Below are positions 17,461 to 25,673 of a stretch of DNA of 64,000 bases, piece by piece. The stretch is from positions 62,001 through 126,000 of the forward strand of contig NZ_NPKO01000015.1 of NCBI RefSeq assembly GCF_008329605.1, read 5' to 3'. Positions within the stretch are counted from its first letter, which is position 1. Every line of letters starts with the position of its first letter. Made by a program: the position numbers and the translations under genes. Under the pieces are notes generated by a model that saw only the letters and a program-made list of their open reading frames with translations, had not been told where the DNA came from and made no database searches. This stretch comes from Mycolicibacterium sp. P9-64. Lineage in GTDB: Bacteria; Actinomycetota; Actinomycetes; Mycobacteriales; Mycobacteriaceae.

Positions 17461-17721
17461 CTACCACGGAGGCGGGAACGGAATGCCAAAGATGTTCGGC
17501 CCCCCGAAGCCCATTCCCTGTCCAAGGGGTGGCGGAGGGGGAAGAGCAGGACCGCCGCATGGAAGGAGCGGCAGGCACAGTCCCGGGCCTCCAGGGCCAG
17601 GAGGTGGCGGTGGCATGGCGCTGGCAGTGCCAGCACCGAATCCGACTGTGCCGATTGTCAATCCCGCACAAACGACGGCAGATCCAATGACCGCACGGGT
17701 GGCGATTCGTGACTTCGTCAC
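17461..17721 (-). CDS. Small exported Pro/Gly-rich protein
   Basis: 86 aa from GTG 17721, preceded by GGAGAAGGA. A Sec signal peptide spans about residues 1-35 (KSR followed by a hydrophobic stretch ending GTASA). The mature part of about 50 residues starts MPPPPPGPGGPG and is almost all Pro, Gly and Leu, with only two Cys. Function unknown. It resembles in style the exported protein at 22700, which is also Pro/Gly-rich with two or more Cys, and both sit beside OmpR-type regulators. It converges on the metallo-hydrolase gene. Confidence 0.6.
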   Translation of the reverse strand: MTKSRIATRAVIGSAVVCAGLTIGTVGFGAGTASAMPPPPPGPGGPGLCLPLLPCGGPALPPPPPLGQGMGFGGPNIFGIPFPPPW

Positions 17722-17814
17722 AGGTCCTTCTCCTCTACTCGATCTGTCTGGGTGCGACGTCAACGTTAGAAAACGAACATGGGTGACGACTGTCGTTCCT
17801 ATGGGGCGGCGATA

Positions 17815-18585
17815 TCAATCGTGCGGACCCGAGGCCGCCGGGAGCGACGGCCTCAACACGTACCCGGCACGACGCACCGTATGAATCATTGGGTCACGGC
17901 CCAGGTCGATACGTCGACGCAAATACAATACGTAGAGCGGGACCTGAGCCGGCTTACCGGGGGCGTCGTACTTCCATACCCGCCCAAAGATCTCACCTGG
18001 AGTGACGACACGGCCTGCGTTGCGCGCGAGAAAGCTCAGGAATCGGAATTCGGTAGGCGTCAGCGCAATGCGCTCACCGCCTCGCGACACGGTGCGGCTG
18101 TCCTCGTCAACGACGAGATCGCCGATTCGAACCGTCGATCGAGTCCACTCGTCGTTGATACCGTTGCTGCGCAATACTCTTCGGATTCGCAACAATGCTT
18201 CCTCGATGCTGAACGGCTTGATCAGCCAATCGTCGACCGCAGTATCTACGATGCGGTCGCCCTCACCCCCGGTGCCATCGCGGGTGAGCCGGAGCGTCAA
18301 CAACCCCGGCCGGTCGGCCGACAGACGTTCCAGCAGAACCATGCCATCCGCATCGGGCAACCTCGTGTCGAGAACAACGAGATCTGGTCGGAAACTGCGC
18401 ATGGCCGATAGAGCGGACGAGGAATCGTAGGCGGTCATCGCCACGATGCCCTCAGCGTGGAGCGCCATCGACAGCATCTCGGCGACAACGCATTCGGCGT
18501 CGACGATGAGCACCTTGGACTGGCTGCGTTCAGGGTGGCCGTGCAGTGTTCGCATCTCTAGCATGCTCGGTGGAATGCAAGCCAT
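17815..18585 (-). CDS. OmpR-family response regulator with atypical receiver
   Basis: 256 aa from ATG 18585 (GAAGGATC upstream); an ATG at 18639 is possible but has no ribosome site. The receiver has phospho-acceptor D73 (VVLDTRLPD) and Lys123 (IKPFS), but the acidic pair is D29-A30-E31 instead of DD/DE. The C-terminal winged helix is complete (GERIALTPTEFRFLSFLAR, GRVWKYD, DPMIHTVRRAGYVLRP). No histidine kinase is adjacent, so it is an orphan that may work independently of phosphorylation. Upstream lie the Asp-rich and MspA-like genes on the same strand. Closest in the window to the regulator at 27797. Confidence 0.83.
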   Translation of the reverse strand: MACIPPSMLEMRTLHGHPERSQSKVLIVDAECVVAEMLSMALHAEGIVAMTAYDSSSALSAMRSFRPDLVVLDTRLPDADGMVLLERLSADRPGLLTLRLTRDGTGGEGDRIVDTAVDDWLIKPFSIEEALLRIRRVLRSNGINDEWTRSTVRIGDLVVDEDSRTVSRGGERIALTPTEFRFLSFLARNAGRVVTPGEIFGRVWKYDAPGKPAQVPLYVLYLRRRIDLGRDPMIHTVRRAGYVLRPSLPAASGPHD

Positions 18586-18693
18586 GCTTTGAGATCCTTC
18601 AACGCTCAGACCCTTCACCTGTGTTCTCGTCCCGTTCATAGAGCGAAGCAGGCACAGTTATGGAAGTCGTATGAGTGAGGTCACCGATCGATA

Positions 18694-18924
18694 TCAAGGG
18701 AGTGGAACCGCGAGCGACGTGTCTTGGCTGTCATCGTCCTCTGGGACCGACAGTGGTGGCCAGGAAAGCTGTGTGGGCGGCCAGGATTCGATTGAAGTCT
18801 GGCTAGTTTGGCTACTACTGTCGTCGTCATCGTCGTCATCGTCTGCGTGGGCGATCCAGGCAAACCCCACTGAGATGCCCAGAGTCGCCAGGACTACGGC
18901 TAGCGTTCTCCACGCGGGCTTCAC
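18694..18924 (-). CDS. Small exported Asp-tract protein
   Basis: 76 aa from GTG 18924, whose GTGA overlaps the stop of the MspA-like gene, so the two are translationally coupled. Signal peptide about residues 1-27 ending AWIAHA. The mature chain starts with eight consecutive Asp residues, then Ser/Thr-rich and Trp-Pro-Pro repeats (SWPPTQLSWPPLS) and a second DDD. Encoded by a GAT/GAC trinucleotide run. An acidic N-terminus just after signal cleavage could bind cations such as calcium. No family recognised. The opposite strand is also open here, but only this strand gives a signal peptide and coupling. Confidence 0.55.
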   Translation of the reverse strand: MKPAWRTLAVVLATLGISVGFAWIAHADDDDDDDDSSSQTSQTSIESWPPTQLSWPPLSVPEDDDSQDTSLAVPLP

Positions 18925-19541
18925 AGCGGAAGCACCTCGCCGTAGACGTTGAGGGCATCGTCCGATGTGTCCGACCTGATGGTCGCCGAAGCGAAGAGCC
19001 GTGCAGTGACTGCACCGCCGCAGTGGTCGACTTGGACGTGGGCGTCGAGGATGGAGATGGTGGCGACCGCGCCCCTGAGGGGTTTGGCGCCGAACCCGAC
19101 TACCTCGATGCCTCCGGACTTCAGTGTTGTACCGATGTCGGGACGCAAACCCACAGCGCTGTCGTCGTCGAATACGTCGGTGTCCACATTCATCCCCAGA
19201 TCAAGCCCATCGCTCAGGTCGACCTGGCAGCCGAGCTGCGCGCCCACCACCAACTGTCCCGAGTTGATCGGGTGTGAGCCCACGCCCTCGACGGTCAGCG
19301 TGACTCTGCCACTCAGATAGCCCTCCTTGGAGAGGAGGGCATTGGCCATGTTGGGCACAGCGTCGTATCGTGCGTCCGTCAGGGACAGCGTCACCTGCCA
19401 TCCGTCGAGAGTCGTCACCTGGCGGACCACGTCCGGCACCTGGACTACTTCTGCCCCCGCTACTGCAGCCGTGCCCGCGATCATGACGAAACTAGCAGCC
19501 GCAGTGCTGAATACGTCTCTAATAGTCAAGTGATGCCACAC
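18921..19541 (-). CDS. MspA-family porin-like exported protein
   Basis: About 206 aa from GTG 19541; TTG 19529 is an alternative and ATG 19610 would give an unlikely N-terminus. The signal region ends near GTAAVAGA. Similarity to MspA is in the middle and end: LSKEGYLSGRVTLTVEG, then VVGAQLGCQVDLSDGLDLGM and the C-terminal ATIRSDTSDDALNVYGEVLPL, which parallels the MspA ending. MspA forms octameric outer-membrane channels in mycobacteria. This protein is a divergent member with two Cys (in LGCQV and DHCGG) that could form a disulfide. Whether it makes a pore is unknown. Followed by the coupled Asp-tract gene. Confidence 0.7.
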   Translation of the reverse strand: MWHHLTIRDVFSTAAASFVMIAGTAAVAGAEVVQVPDVVRQVTTLDGWQVTLSLTDARYDAVPNMANALLSKEGYLSGRVTLTVEGVGSHPINSGQLVVGAQLGCQVDLSDGLDLGMNVDTDVFDDDSAVGLRPDIGTTLKSGGIEVVGFGAKPLRGAVATISILDAHVQVDHCGGAVTARLFASATIRSDTSDDALNVYGEVLPL

Positions 19542-20399
19542 CCCGGGCTCGACGAGTACACGCGCAGGCCGTCGCGGCCGACACGTTCGGTCCCGCGCAG
19601 CTTGCCCCATCTACATAGCGCTCCACTGTGCACAACGTATGGGCGCGCTGTCGCGAACTTGGTTTGACCTCGACTATGCCGCTGAACTCAGCTGGACGCG
19701 GGATCGATAGGAAAACCATCCGATTTCTACAGCATATTGATAAGTGCGATGGGCACCATGATGGTCGCGCCATGCACGACCGTCCGCATCAGGTGACAGA
19801 CCCGAACGTTCAACGACGTTCGTTGACAACACCATTCACCGGTCGACTGGCGGGCACGGGTGCCTAGTGACCGAAACGTCGACCCAGCGCCCCGCGCGAG
19901 CCGCCCGGTGGGTGGGACCTCCCCCCGAACCTACCTACCGGGCTTCTCGCGCCGACCGGCACCGACCGCCTGCGTCGGTCAAGATGACGGTGGCCGATCA
20001 CCACCGACCCAAGGCAAGCGTTGATCGACTCCAATGTGCGGCGCACCGCGCCGACGGCGAGAGTCCGATCGTTCCGGTTGGCCATTTCAGTTATGAATTG
20101 CTTATCGATTTCCTATGGTCTGGCTGCGCGTCGGTGAGGTTTCGCGCCAAGAACGGGGCATCAAATGGCGGTTCCAATTGTTCAAGGGTTTGCCAGTGAT
20201 GGCGAATCTCAGGTAATGCCAGCTAGTTCACGCGCGTTGAGGTTTGAGCGAATTGCCACAGCTGGGAATGGCATCGCCCGAAAAGGCGATCGGAAAGTGG
20301 TCGTCCATTTCGACCTGCCACCTAGCAACATTCAGAACGCCAATGTAGTTTGACCTCGGCGTTGAGTGGACGCCGTCAATCAGGGCGTCGGAGGTTGTC
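19542..20399. other. 858-bp intergenic region with palindromes
   Basis: No convincing gene. Short reading frames have no family features or ribosome sites. Overlapping palindromes lie at 19803-19826: CGAACG...CGTTCG and TCAACGA-CGT-TCGTTGA, the latter merging into a TTGACA. GTTTGACCTCG occurs near 19661 and again near 20349. The part from about 20080 to 20350 is noticeably AT-richer than its surroundings, which fits a promoter region for the dehydratase gene at 20400 and for the leftward porin operon. Confidence 0.5.
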
Positions 20400-21425
20400 G
20401 TGGAGCGATCTGAGCTTCTGTCAAGCGTGGGGCCGGCAGGAAAGTCGGCGTTGGTCACTGGAGTCACCGGTCAAGACGGGTACTACCTGTCGAAGTCCTT
20501 GCTGTCCAAGGGCTACCGGGTGTACGGGCTGGTGCGAGGCCAAAACAATCCAAAGGCACTCACCTTGAGCAGGGATCTTCCCGCGGTCGTTCAGATCAGC
20601 GGTGACTTGGTCGATGCGCCCAGCTTGACGCGCGCCATGTTGGTGGCGCAACCGGACGAGGTGTACAACCTCGGGGCGGTGTCCTTCGTCGCGTATTCGT
20701 GGACGAATCCTTGGATGACCACCGAGGTCACCGCGGGTGGCGTCCTGAAGATCCTGGAAGCGATCCGGCAATACCAGGACATCGCGGGCAAGTCCGTGCG
20801 GTTCTATCAAGCCTCCAGTGCAGAGATGTTCGGCAAGGTCCAAGAAGTTCCGCAGCGCGAATCGACGCTGCTGTGGCCACGTTCGCCGTACGGCGTCGCC
20901 AAGTCCTTTGGCCATCACATGACGATCAATTACCGCGAGTCCTACGGTCTGCACGCGAGTTCCGGCATCTTGTTCAATCACGAATCACCCCGCCGAGGAG
21001 CCGAATTCGTCACCAGGAAGGTTACCCAGGCAGTTGCCGGTATTGCCTTGGGGCTGCACGATCACTTTGCGATCGGCAACCTGCATGCCGAGCGCGACTG
21101 GGGATTCGCGGGAGACTACGTCGAAGCCATGTACCTCATGCTCCAACAAGACGTTCCCGACGACTACGTCATCGCGACCGGCGAAACGCGCTCGGTGAGC
21201 GAACTTCTCGACACTGCCTTCGCTGCCGTCGGAATCGCCGATTGGGAGCCCCACGTACGGATAGACAAGGCATTTCTGCGGCCAGCCGAGGTCGATCAGC
21301 TCACCGGAGACCCCGTCAAGGCGCGCACCGTGTTGGGTTGGAAACCGGCGGTGTCCTTCGCGGAGCTGATCGAGATGATGGTCGAGCACGATCTGGAGGA
21401 GTTGCGATCGGCCTACCGCGCTTGA
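20400..21425 (+). CDS. GDP-mannose 4,6-dehydratase-like protein
   Basis: 341 aa from GTG 20400, preceded by GGAGG. Extended-SDR enzyme: TGVTGQDGYYLSKSLLSKGY is the nucleotide-binding start typical of Gmd, and ASSAEMFGKVQEVPQ followed by SPYGVAKSFGHHM holds the Thr/Ser, Glu, Tyr and Lys positions. NHESPRRGAEFVTRKV and LGNL-like GNLHAERDWGFAGDYVEAM are Gmd signatures. Converts GDP-mannose to GDP-4-keto-6-deoxymannose, precursor of fucose, rhamnose or talose-type 6-deoxy sugars. No fucose synthase is adjacent. It is followed 69 bp later by a GT4 glycosyltransferase, suggesting a shared surface glycan. Confidence 0.85.
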   Translation: MERSELLSSVGPAGKSALVTGVTGQDGYYLSKSLLSKGYRVYGLVRGQNNPKALTLSRDLPAVVQISGDLVDAPSLTRAMLVAQPDEVYNLGAVSFVAYSWTNPWMTTEVTAGGVLKILEAIRQYQDIAGKSVRFYQASSAEMFGKVQEVPQRESTLLWPRSPYGVAKSFGHHMTINYRESYGLHASSGILFNHESPRRGAEFVTRKVTQAVAGIALGLHDHFAIGNLHAERDWGFAGDYVEAMYLMLQQDVPDDYVIATGETRSVSELLDTAFAAVGIADWEPHVRIDKAFLRPAEVDQLTGDPVKARTVLGWKPAVSFAELIEMMVEHDLEELRSAYRA

Positions 21426-21494
21426 ACTCGTCCCTGCGCTCTACGCCAATCCCGCACAGACTGTGCTCTTTCGAATGCCGGGAGGCATTGACCC

Positions 21495-22646
21495 ATGACC
21501 CGGGTGACGTTCCTGCTGTCCAAGGACCCGATTGCCGAACGCGGCGGCGACCTCGACACCTCACGGGTGGTGATGGGTCTCGCCGCCACCGCATTCGAGG
21601 TCTCGGCGATCTGCCTGTCGTCCTCGTCGCCCGGGACGTCGACCGTTGACATCGTTCCCGGGGGTCTCGCGCTCACGAGGGTTCCCAAACCCGCGTATGT
21701 GCGTCGCCAGCTGCTCGTCGACTCGATTCGCACGCGACGCAGCATCGTGCACGTGCGCTTCGACCTAGAACCACTACTCCCGGCCATCGAGGCCAGCGAT
21801 GCCGACGTCTTCGTTGCCGAGCACAGCTACATGGCCGAAACCTTCATGCGTAGCCGGCATTTCGGGACCAAGGGTCTCGTCGTCAATACCATCAACACCG
21901 AATCAGGCGTTTGGCGTAGCACCCGCGGGCTGCTCGGACGGCTCGAATGGCGACGCATCCTCAGGGACGAACTTCGCGTCGCAGGCGCCGCACACGCCGT
22001 CGGCGTCTATGACCGAGAGGAGGCCGACCTCTATCGCCAACATGGGGTGCACGCGCGATGGCTCGACGTGACCAGGCCACCGGTCACACGCCTCGAGGTC
22101 TCGACCACGCCACCGCGGCTGGTGCATCTGGGCCGTCGCGATTGGCCACCAAACCAGGAAGGGTTTCTCGAGGCCCTGCGACTCTGGCCGGCAATCTCGG
22201 CGGGCATTCCCGGTGCCGAGCTGTGCATCGTCGGGCTCAAGAAGCCCGGCGCCACCGATCCCCGTCTTCCTCCCGGTGTCCGCGATCTCGGCTTCGTCGA
22301 CGACTTGGACGAGTTCTTGGGAACGTGCCGGGCGCTCGTGGCACCCATACGAACCGGCGGCGGTGTCCGGGCCAAACTTCTCGACGCGGCCAGTCGCGGT
22401 CTGCCCGTGGTCGCAACGACGCCTGCCATCGGATCGTTGGGTCCGCTCTTCGGCCTGGCAGCCCACGACAGCGACGAGGACTTCATCCGCCACTGCCGCC
22501 TGCTTCTGCAGGACCGAGCCGCCGCCTGTGCGGCGGGAAGCCGACTGTATGAGTTGAACGAACGACACTGGGCGTCGGGCAAGCCTCGACGCGGCATCGA
22601 GGGACTCGTCCGGCTCGCAGAGACTCGATTCGGGCACGGTCGATGA
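21495..22646 (+). CDS. Glycosyltransferase family 4 (GT-B)
   Basis: 383 aa. GT-B two-domain protein: the N-domain starts MTRVTFLLSKDPIAERGGD, and the C-domain has LVHLGRRDWPPNQEGFLEAL, GVRDLGFVDDLDEFLGTCRA and APIRTGGGVRAKLLDAASRG, the nucleotide-sugar binding E/G-rich region of GT4 enzymes. Cytoplasmic or membrane-peripheral. With Gmd upstream, a 6-deoxyhexose or mannose derivative is a plausible donor. Ends just before a strong hairpin shared with a convergent gene. Confidence 0.8.
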   Translation: MTRVTFLLSKDPIAERGGDLDTSRVVMGLAATAFEVSAICLSSSSPGTSTVDIVPGGLALTRVPKPAYVRRQLLVDSIRTRRSIVHVRFDLEPLLPAIEASDADVFVAEHSYMAETFMRSRHFGTKGLVVNTINTESGVWRSTRGLLGRLEWRRILRDELRVAGAAHAVGVYDREEADLYRQHGVHARWLDVTRPPVTRLEVSTTPPRLVHLGRRDWPPNQEGFLEALRLWPAISAGIPGAELCIVGLKKPGATDPRLPPGVRDLGFVDDLDEFLGTCRALVAPIRTGGGVRAKLLDAASRGLPVVATTPAIGSLGPLFGLAAHDSDEDFIRHCRLLLQDRAAACAAGSRLYELNERHWASGKPRRGIEGLVRLAETRFGHGR

Positions 22647-22650
22647 ATGA

Positions 22651-22687
22651 CGTGGCCTGGGAGGCGTTCACCGCATCCCAGGCCACG
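22651..22687. terminator. Bidirectional terminator hairpin
   Basis: CGTGGCCTGGGA (22651-22662) and TCCCAGGCCACG (22676-22687) form a perfect 12-bp stem with a 13-nt loop, between the convergent GT4 gene (ends 22646) and exported protein (ends 22700). No U tract, as is usual for actinobacterial terminators. Confidence 0.65.
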
Positions 22688-22699
22688 CCCATCAGCTGT

Positions 22700-22984
22700 C
22701 TACCTCGGTGGGCAGGGCACCAGCGGCGGGCAGGGCGCGGGCCCTGGCGCACCAGGTCCCGGGCCCATCGGCCCAATCCCTGGGCCACCAGGCCCGGGAG
22801 GGCCGCCAGGTCCGGGACCGCCGGGTCCGGGACCGCCGGGACCGCACGGAACGCCCGGGAGACACGGCGGGGGCGGATCGGCCGTGGCAACCGCCGCGCC
22901 GAGACCGGCTGACGAACCTGCCAGCGCGAGCGCCAACAGCGCCGAACCCAGCGCTCGGCGGGAGCTATCGTGCAGCAATTTCAT
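22700..22984 (-). CDS. Small exported Pro/Gly-rich protein with Cys-Pro motifs
   Basis: 94 aa. Sec signal peptide (KLLHDSSRRALGSALLALAL up to VATA), then a mature chain beginning DPPPPCLPGVPCGPGG, a run of GPGGPGPG repeats and an end CPPLVPCPPR. Four Cys lie in CxxxxC-like positions at both ends of the collagen-like Pro/Gly core. Unknown function; possibly a cell-wall spacer. The start ATGA overlaps the stop of a 41-codon upstream frame. Promoter region shared with the divergent response regulator at 23391. Confidence 0.62.
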   Translation of the reverse strand: MKLLHDSSRRALGSALLALALAGSSAGLGAAVATADPPPPCLPGVPCGPGGPGPGGPGPGGPPGPGGPGIGPMGPGPGAPGPAPCPPLVPCPPR

Positions 22985-23106
22985 TGGTTCGCTTCTTTCG
23001 TCGTAGTCGTTCGATGGACTACCGCGGTGGTGGGGGCGGCGGGCACTGCTGCGCCGGCGGGCACCGCAGCAGTTGCCCTGCGGCGCAGAACGTTACGCGA
23101 TGACAT
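22981..23106 (-). CDS. Candidate 41-aa protein coupled to the exported Pro/Gly protein
   Basis: Begins MSSRNVLRRRATAAVPAGAA and ends KEANQ, with the stop overlapping the next start as ATGA. AGAAGGGA lies about 10 nt upstream of the ATG. Basic N-terminus followed by an Ala/Pro/Val/Thr stretch. Overlap geometry and ribosome site suggest a real small protein or a translated leader that couples expression. No similarity recognised, and it could be chance. Confidence 0.35.
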   Translation of the reverse strand: MSSRNVLRRRATAAVPAGAAVPAAPTTAVVHRTTTTKEANQ

Positions 23107-23235
23107 CCTCTTCAATCCCTTCTCATCGATCTCGATATCGGATCGGTCGATGCCGACTCGTCTAACGTGCCATGGCGGCAACGACTTTGGAGTCGCAGAC
23201 GCCCCGAAACGGTTATGGGTCTTGTAGAGATGGCG

Positions 23236-23277
23236 TATGACTGAGCTGTGGGTCTGCGCACATGATGAACAGTCATA
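23236..23277. promoter_or_regulatory. Inverted repeat in the divergent promoter before the TrcR-like regulator
   Basis: TATGACTG (23236-23243) and CAGTCATA (23270-23277), exact 8-bp inverted copies, 26 bp apart. They lie in the 284-bp gap between the exported-protein genes and the response regulator at 23391; the rest of that gap shows no other clear feature. Possible binding site of the regulator itself. Confidence 0.35.
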
Positions 23278-23390
23278 GTTGGCACACATATGAGTCACAG
23301 GAAATCGATAGGTAGGGACGACAAGCTCGGACGGTGCAAAGTACTGGCGGAGTAGCGCATCAACTGCCCGCATTGGCGGGGTTCGATCGC

Positions 23391-24092
23391 ATGACCCACC
23401 CCGACGGAACTCCGATCGACGTCTTGGTCGTCGACGATGAACCAGCACTGAGCGATCTGCTGTCGATGGTGCTCCGCTACGAGGGCTGGAACGTCAAGAC
23501 GGCGGCCGACGGCGGCGACGCCATCCGCCAGGTCACCTCGGAATGCCCCGACGTCGTCGTCCTGGACGTCATGCTCCCCGACATGAGTGGGCTAGACGTT
23601 CTGCGTGAACTACATCGCATACGGCCCGAACTACCGGTCCTCTTGCTCACGGCCAAGGACCAGGTCGAAGACCGCATCGCGGGCCTGTCAGCGGGTGGCG
23701 ATGACTATGTCACGAAGCCCTTCAGTATCGAGGAGATGATTCTGCGGCTGCGTGTCCTCGTGAAACGGTCAGGGTTGGGAGTCGTCGACGGGAGCAACCA
23801 ACTGGTGGTCGGGGACCTCGTGTTGGATGACGACAGCCACGAGGTGACACGGGCCGGGAACGAGATCAGTTTGACGGCAACGGAGTTCGCGGTCCTTCGG
23901 ATTCTGATGCTCAACCCCCGCCGCGTGCTGAGCAAGGCTCAAATTCTGCACAGCGTGTGGGAGTACGACTTCGACGGCCGCTCCAACGTGGTCGAGCTCT
24001 ACATTTCGTATTTGCGGAAGAAGATCGACGCGGACCGCCCTGCAATGATTCACACGGTTCGCGGTGTCGGTTATGTCATCAAACCCCAATGA
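23391..24092 (+). CDS. OmpR-family response regulator (PhoP/TrcR-like)
   Basis: 233 aa from ATG 23391. Complete receiver: acidic pair D15-D16 (VVDDEPAL), phospho-acceptor D59 (VVLDVMLPD), T87 and K109 (VTKPFS). The winged-helix output has LTATEFAVLRILMLNPRRVL, WEYDFDGRSNVVELYISYLR and the terminal IHTVRGVGYVIKP. It is followed by, and overlaps, its histidine kinase, forming a standard two-component pair. Similar to mycobacterial TrcR and PhoP. The divergent exported proteins and the downstream glycosyltransferase are plausible targets. Confidence 0.88.
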   Translation: MTHPDGTPIDVLVVDDEPALSDLLSMVLRYEGWNVKTAADGGDAIRQVTSECPDVVVLDVMLPDMSGLDVLRELHRIRPELPVLLLTAKDQVEDRIAGLSAGGDDYVTKPFSIEEMILRLRVLVKRSGLGVVDGSNQLVVGDLVLDDDSHEVTRAGNEISLTATEFAVLRILMLNPRRVLSKAQILHSVWEYDFDGRSNVVELYISYLRKKIDADRPAMIHTVRGVGYVIKPQ

Positions 24093-25647
24093 TCGCCGTG
24101 GCCAAGGCCGGGTGATCCGTCGGCTGCGACCACGCACATGGCCGTTGCGGATCCGGCTGGTTGGTGCCGTAGCAGTATTGGGAATCGGACTGTGCATGGC
24201 CGTCAGCGCCGGGACGATCCTGGCGTTGCGGTCCTATCTGGACCGCCAGCTCGACACTCAAGTCGGGGAGGCGCAGTCCCGGTCTCTCATGTTCTACGGG
24301 ATGGGCGAGCCGCCATTCGTCCGTTTCCCGGGGCCCGGTCCGCTGTTCCTCGACGGGCCAGGACAGTCCTCCGGCACGGTGGGTGCAGTGAGGTCGGACG
24401 GCGCGGTTGCCGAGGCTGCCGTCATCACGGCCGACGGCAGCCGCCAAGCCCTTACCGCGACGGCGGCGGCGGTCTTGGCGCAGATACCGACAGGACGGCC
24501 CACCAGCGTCGAACTCGACGGGCTGGGGGCCTATCGAGTCACCGCCGACATCGTTGCGGGGAAAGGCGTGGTGATCATCTCGGGCATGCCATTGTCCGCG
24601 GTGGACGCGACCTTGACGTCAGCTGCTTGGTTCATCGGAGGCTTCTCCCTGATAGCCCTACTGGGCACCGTCGCAGCGGGCATGGTGATCATGCGCCGTG
24701 AACTCCTCCCCCTGTTGCGCATGACGCGAGCCGCTGAGCGCGTCGCCGGCCTGACGCTGGATCGCGGTGAGGTCCGGTTGCCCACGCCGATCGAGCCCGT
24801 CGAGCCGTCGACCGCACATACCGAAGTGGGCCGTCTCGGAACGGCATTCAACATGATGGTCCACCGCGTTGCAGAAGGCTTGAGCGCGCGGCACGCCACT
24901 GAGATGCGGGTACGCAGGTTCGTCGCCGACGCCAGCCACGAACTGCGCACGCCGCTGGCGTCAATACAGGGCTACACCGAGTTCGCTCAACGGTTGGTCA
25001 ACGACCTCGATCAGAACGTCGACCCATGCCGCCGCGACGACCTTGCCCATGCCTTGAGCAGAGTCCGTGTCGAATCCCGGCGTATGAGTCAACTCGTCGA
25101 GGACATGCTGCTGCTCGCGCGCTTGGACGCGGGCCGGCCCCTGGAGGACGAGGAGGTCGACCTGACCGACCTCGTCGTCGATGCGGTGCGCGATGCACAC
25201 GTCGCCGGGCCGGAACACCGTTGGGCCGTGGACATCCCGGATGAACCCGTCGTCATCACAGGAGATCGGTCGCGGCTGCATCAGGCGCTCGCCAACTTGT
25301 TGTCCAACGCTCGCATTCACACGCCTGCAGGAACCAAGGTCGTGACCTCGCTGCAGCGCCACGTAGACGACTCGGTGGTCATGAAGGTGACGGACGACGG
25401 CTCGGGTATTTCAGAGAGTCTGTTGCCCAACGTCTTCGAGCGCTTCGCGCGAGGCGACGACTCCAGGTCCCGGACGTCTGGCAGCACGGGCCTTGGGCTG
25501 GCGATCACTCGTGCAGTCGTCGAAGCTCACGCCGGAACCATCGATGTCGCGAGCAATGCCCGCGGTACGACGTTCACCGTGCACTTCCCGGGTAGGGCAC
25601 AGCCCGAGGCGGCTGAGCTGGCGAGTCCTTCCATAGGATATGCATAG
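24073..25647 (+). CDS. Membrane sensor histidine kinase (TrcS-like)
   Basis: 524 aa from ATG 24073, overlapping the regulator by 20 bp; GTG 24064 is an alternative. TM1 is near residues 26-51, followed by an extracytoplasmic domain of about 120 residues rich in Pro/Gly around PGPGPLFLDGPG. TM2 is near 190-212, then HAMP. The H-box FVADASHELRTPLASIQGY carries phospho-His 289. The N box NLLSNARIHT, G1 DDGSGI, F box ERFARGDDSRS and G2 GSTGLGLAI are all intact, so it is an active kinase. Partner of the regulator at 23391. The signal is unknown. Confidence 0.88.
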   Translation: MSSNPNDRRGQGRVIRRLRPRTWPLRIRLVGAVAVLGIGLCMAVSAGTILALRSYLDRQLDTQVGEAQSRSLMFYGMGEPPFVRFPGPGPLFLDGPGQSSGTVGAVRSDGAVAEAAVITADGSRQALTATAAAVLAQIPTGRPTSVELDGLGAYRVTADIVAGKGVVIISGMPLSAVDATLTSAAWFIGGFSLIALLGTVAAGMVIMRRELLPLLRMTRAAERVAGLTLDRGEVRLPTPIEPVEPSTAHTEVGRLGTAFNMMVHRVAEGLSARHATEMRVRRFVADASHELRTPLASIQGYTEFAQRLVNDLDQNVDPCRRDDLAHALSRVRVESRRMSQLVEDMLLLARLDAGRPLEDEEVDLTDLVVDAVRDAHVAGPEHRWAVDIPDEPVVITGDRSRLHQALANLLSNARIHTPAGTKVVTSLQRHVDDSVVMKVTDDGSGISESLLPNVFERFARGDDSRSRTSGSTGLGLAITRAVVEAHAGTIDVASNARGTTFTVHFPGRAQPEAAELASPSIGYA

Positions 25648-25673
25648 CTTCGGCCCACGGGAACCCCATTGGC

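Noticed and set aside
18671..18952. 93-codon plus-strand frame with a Ser tract opposite the Asp-tract gene
   Set aside because: Ser codons here are the complement of the GAT/GAC run; only the reverse strand has a signal peptide and start-stop coupling.
19867..20199. 110-codon frame in the long gap before the dehydratase gene
   Set aside because: No ribosome site, low-complexity Arg/Pro composition, no family features.
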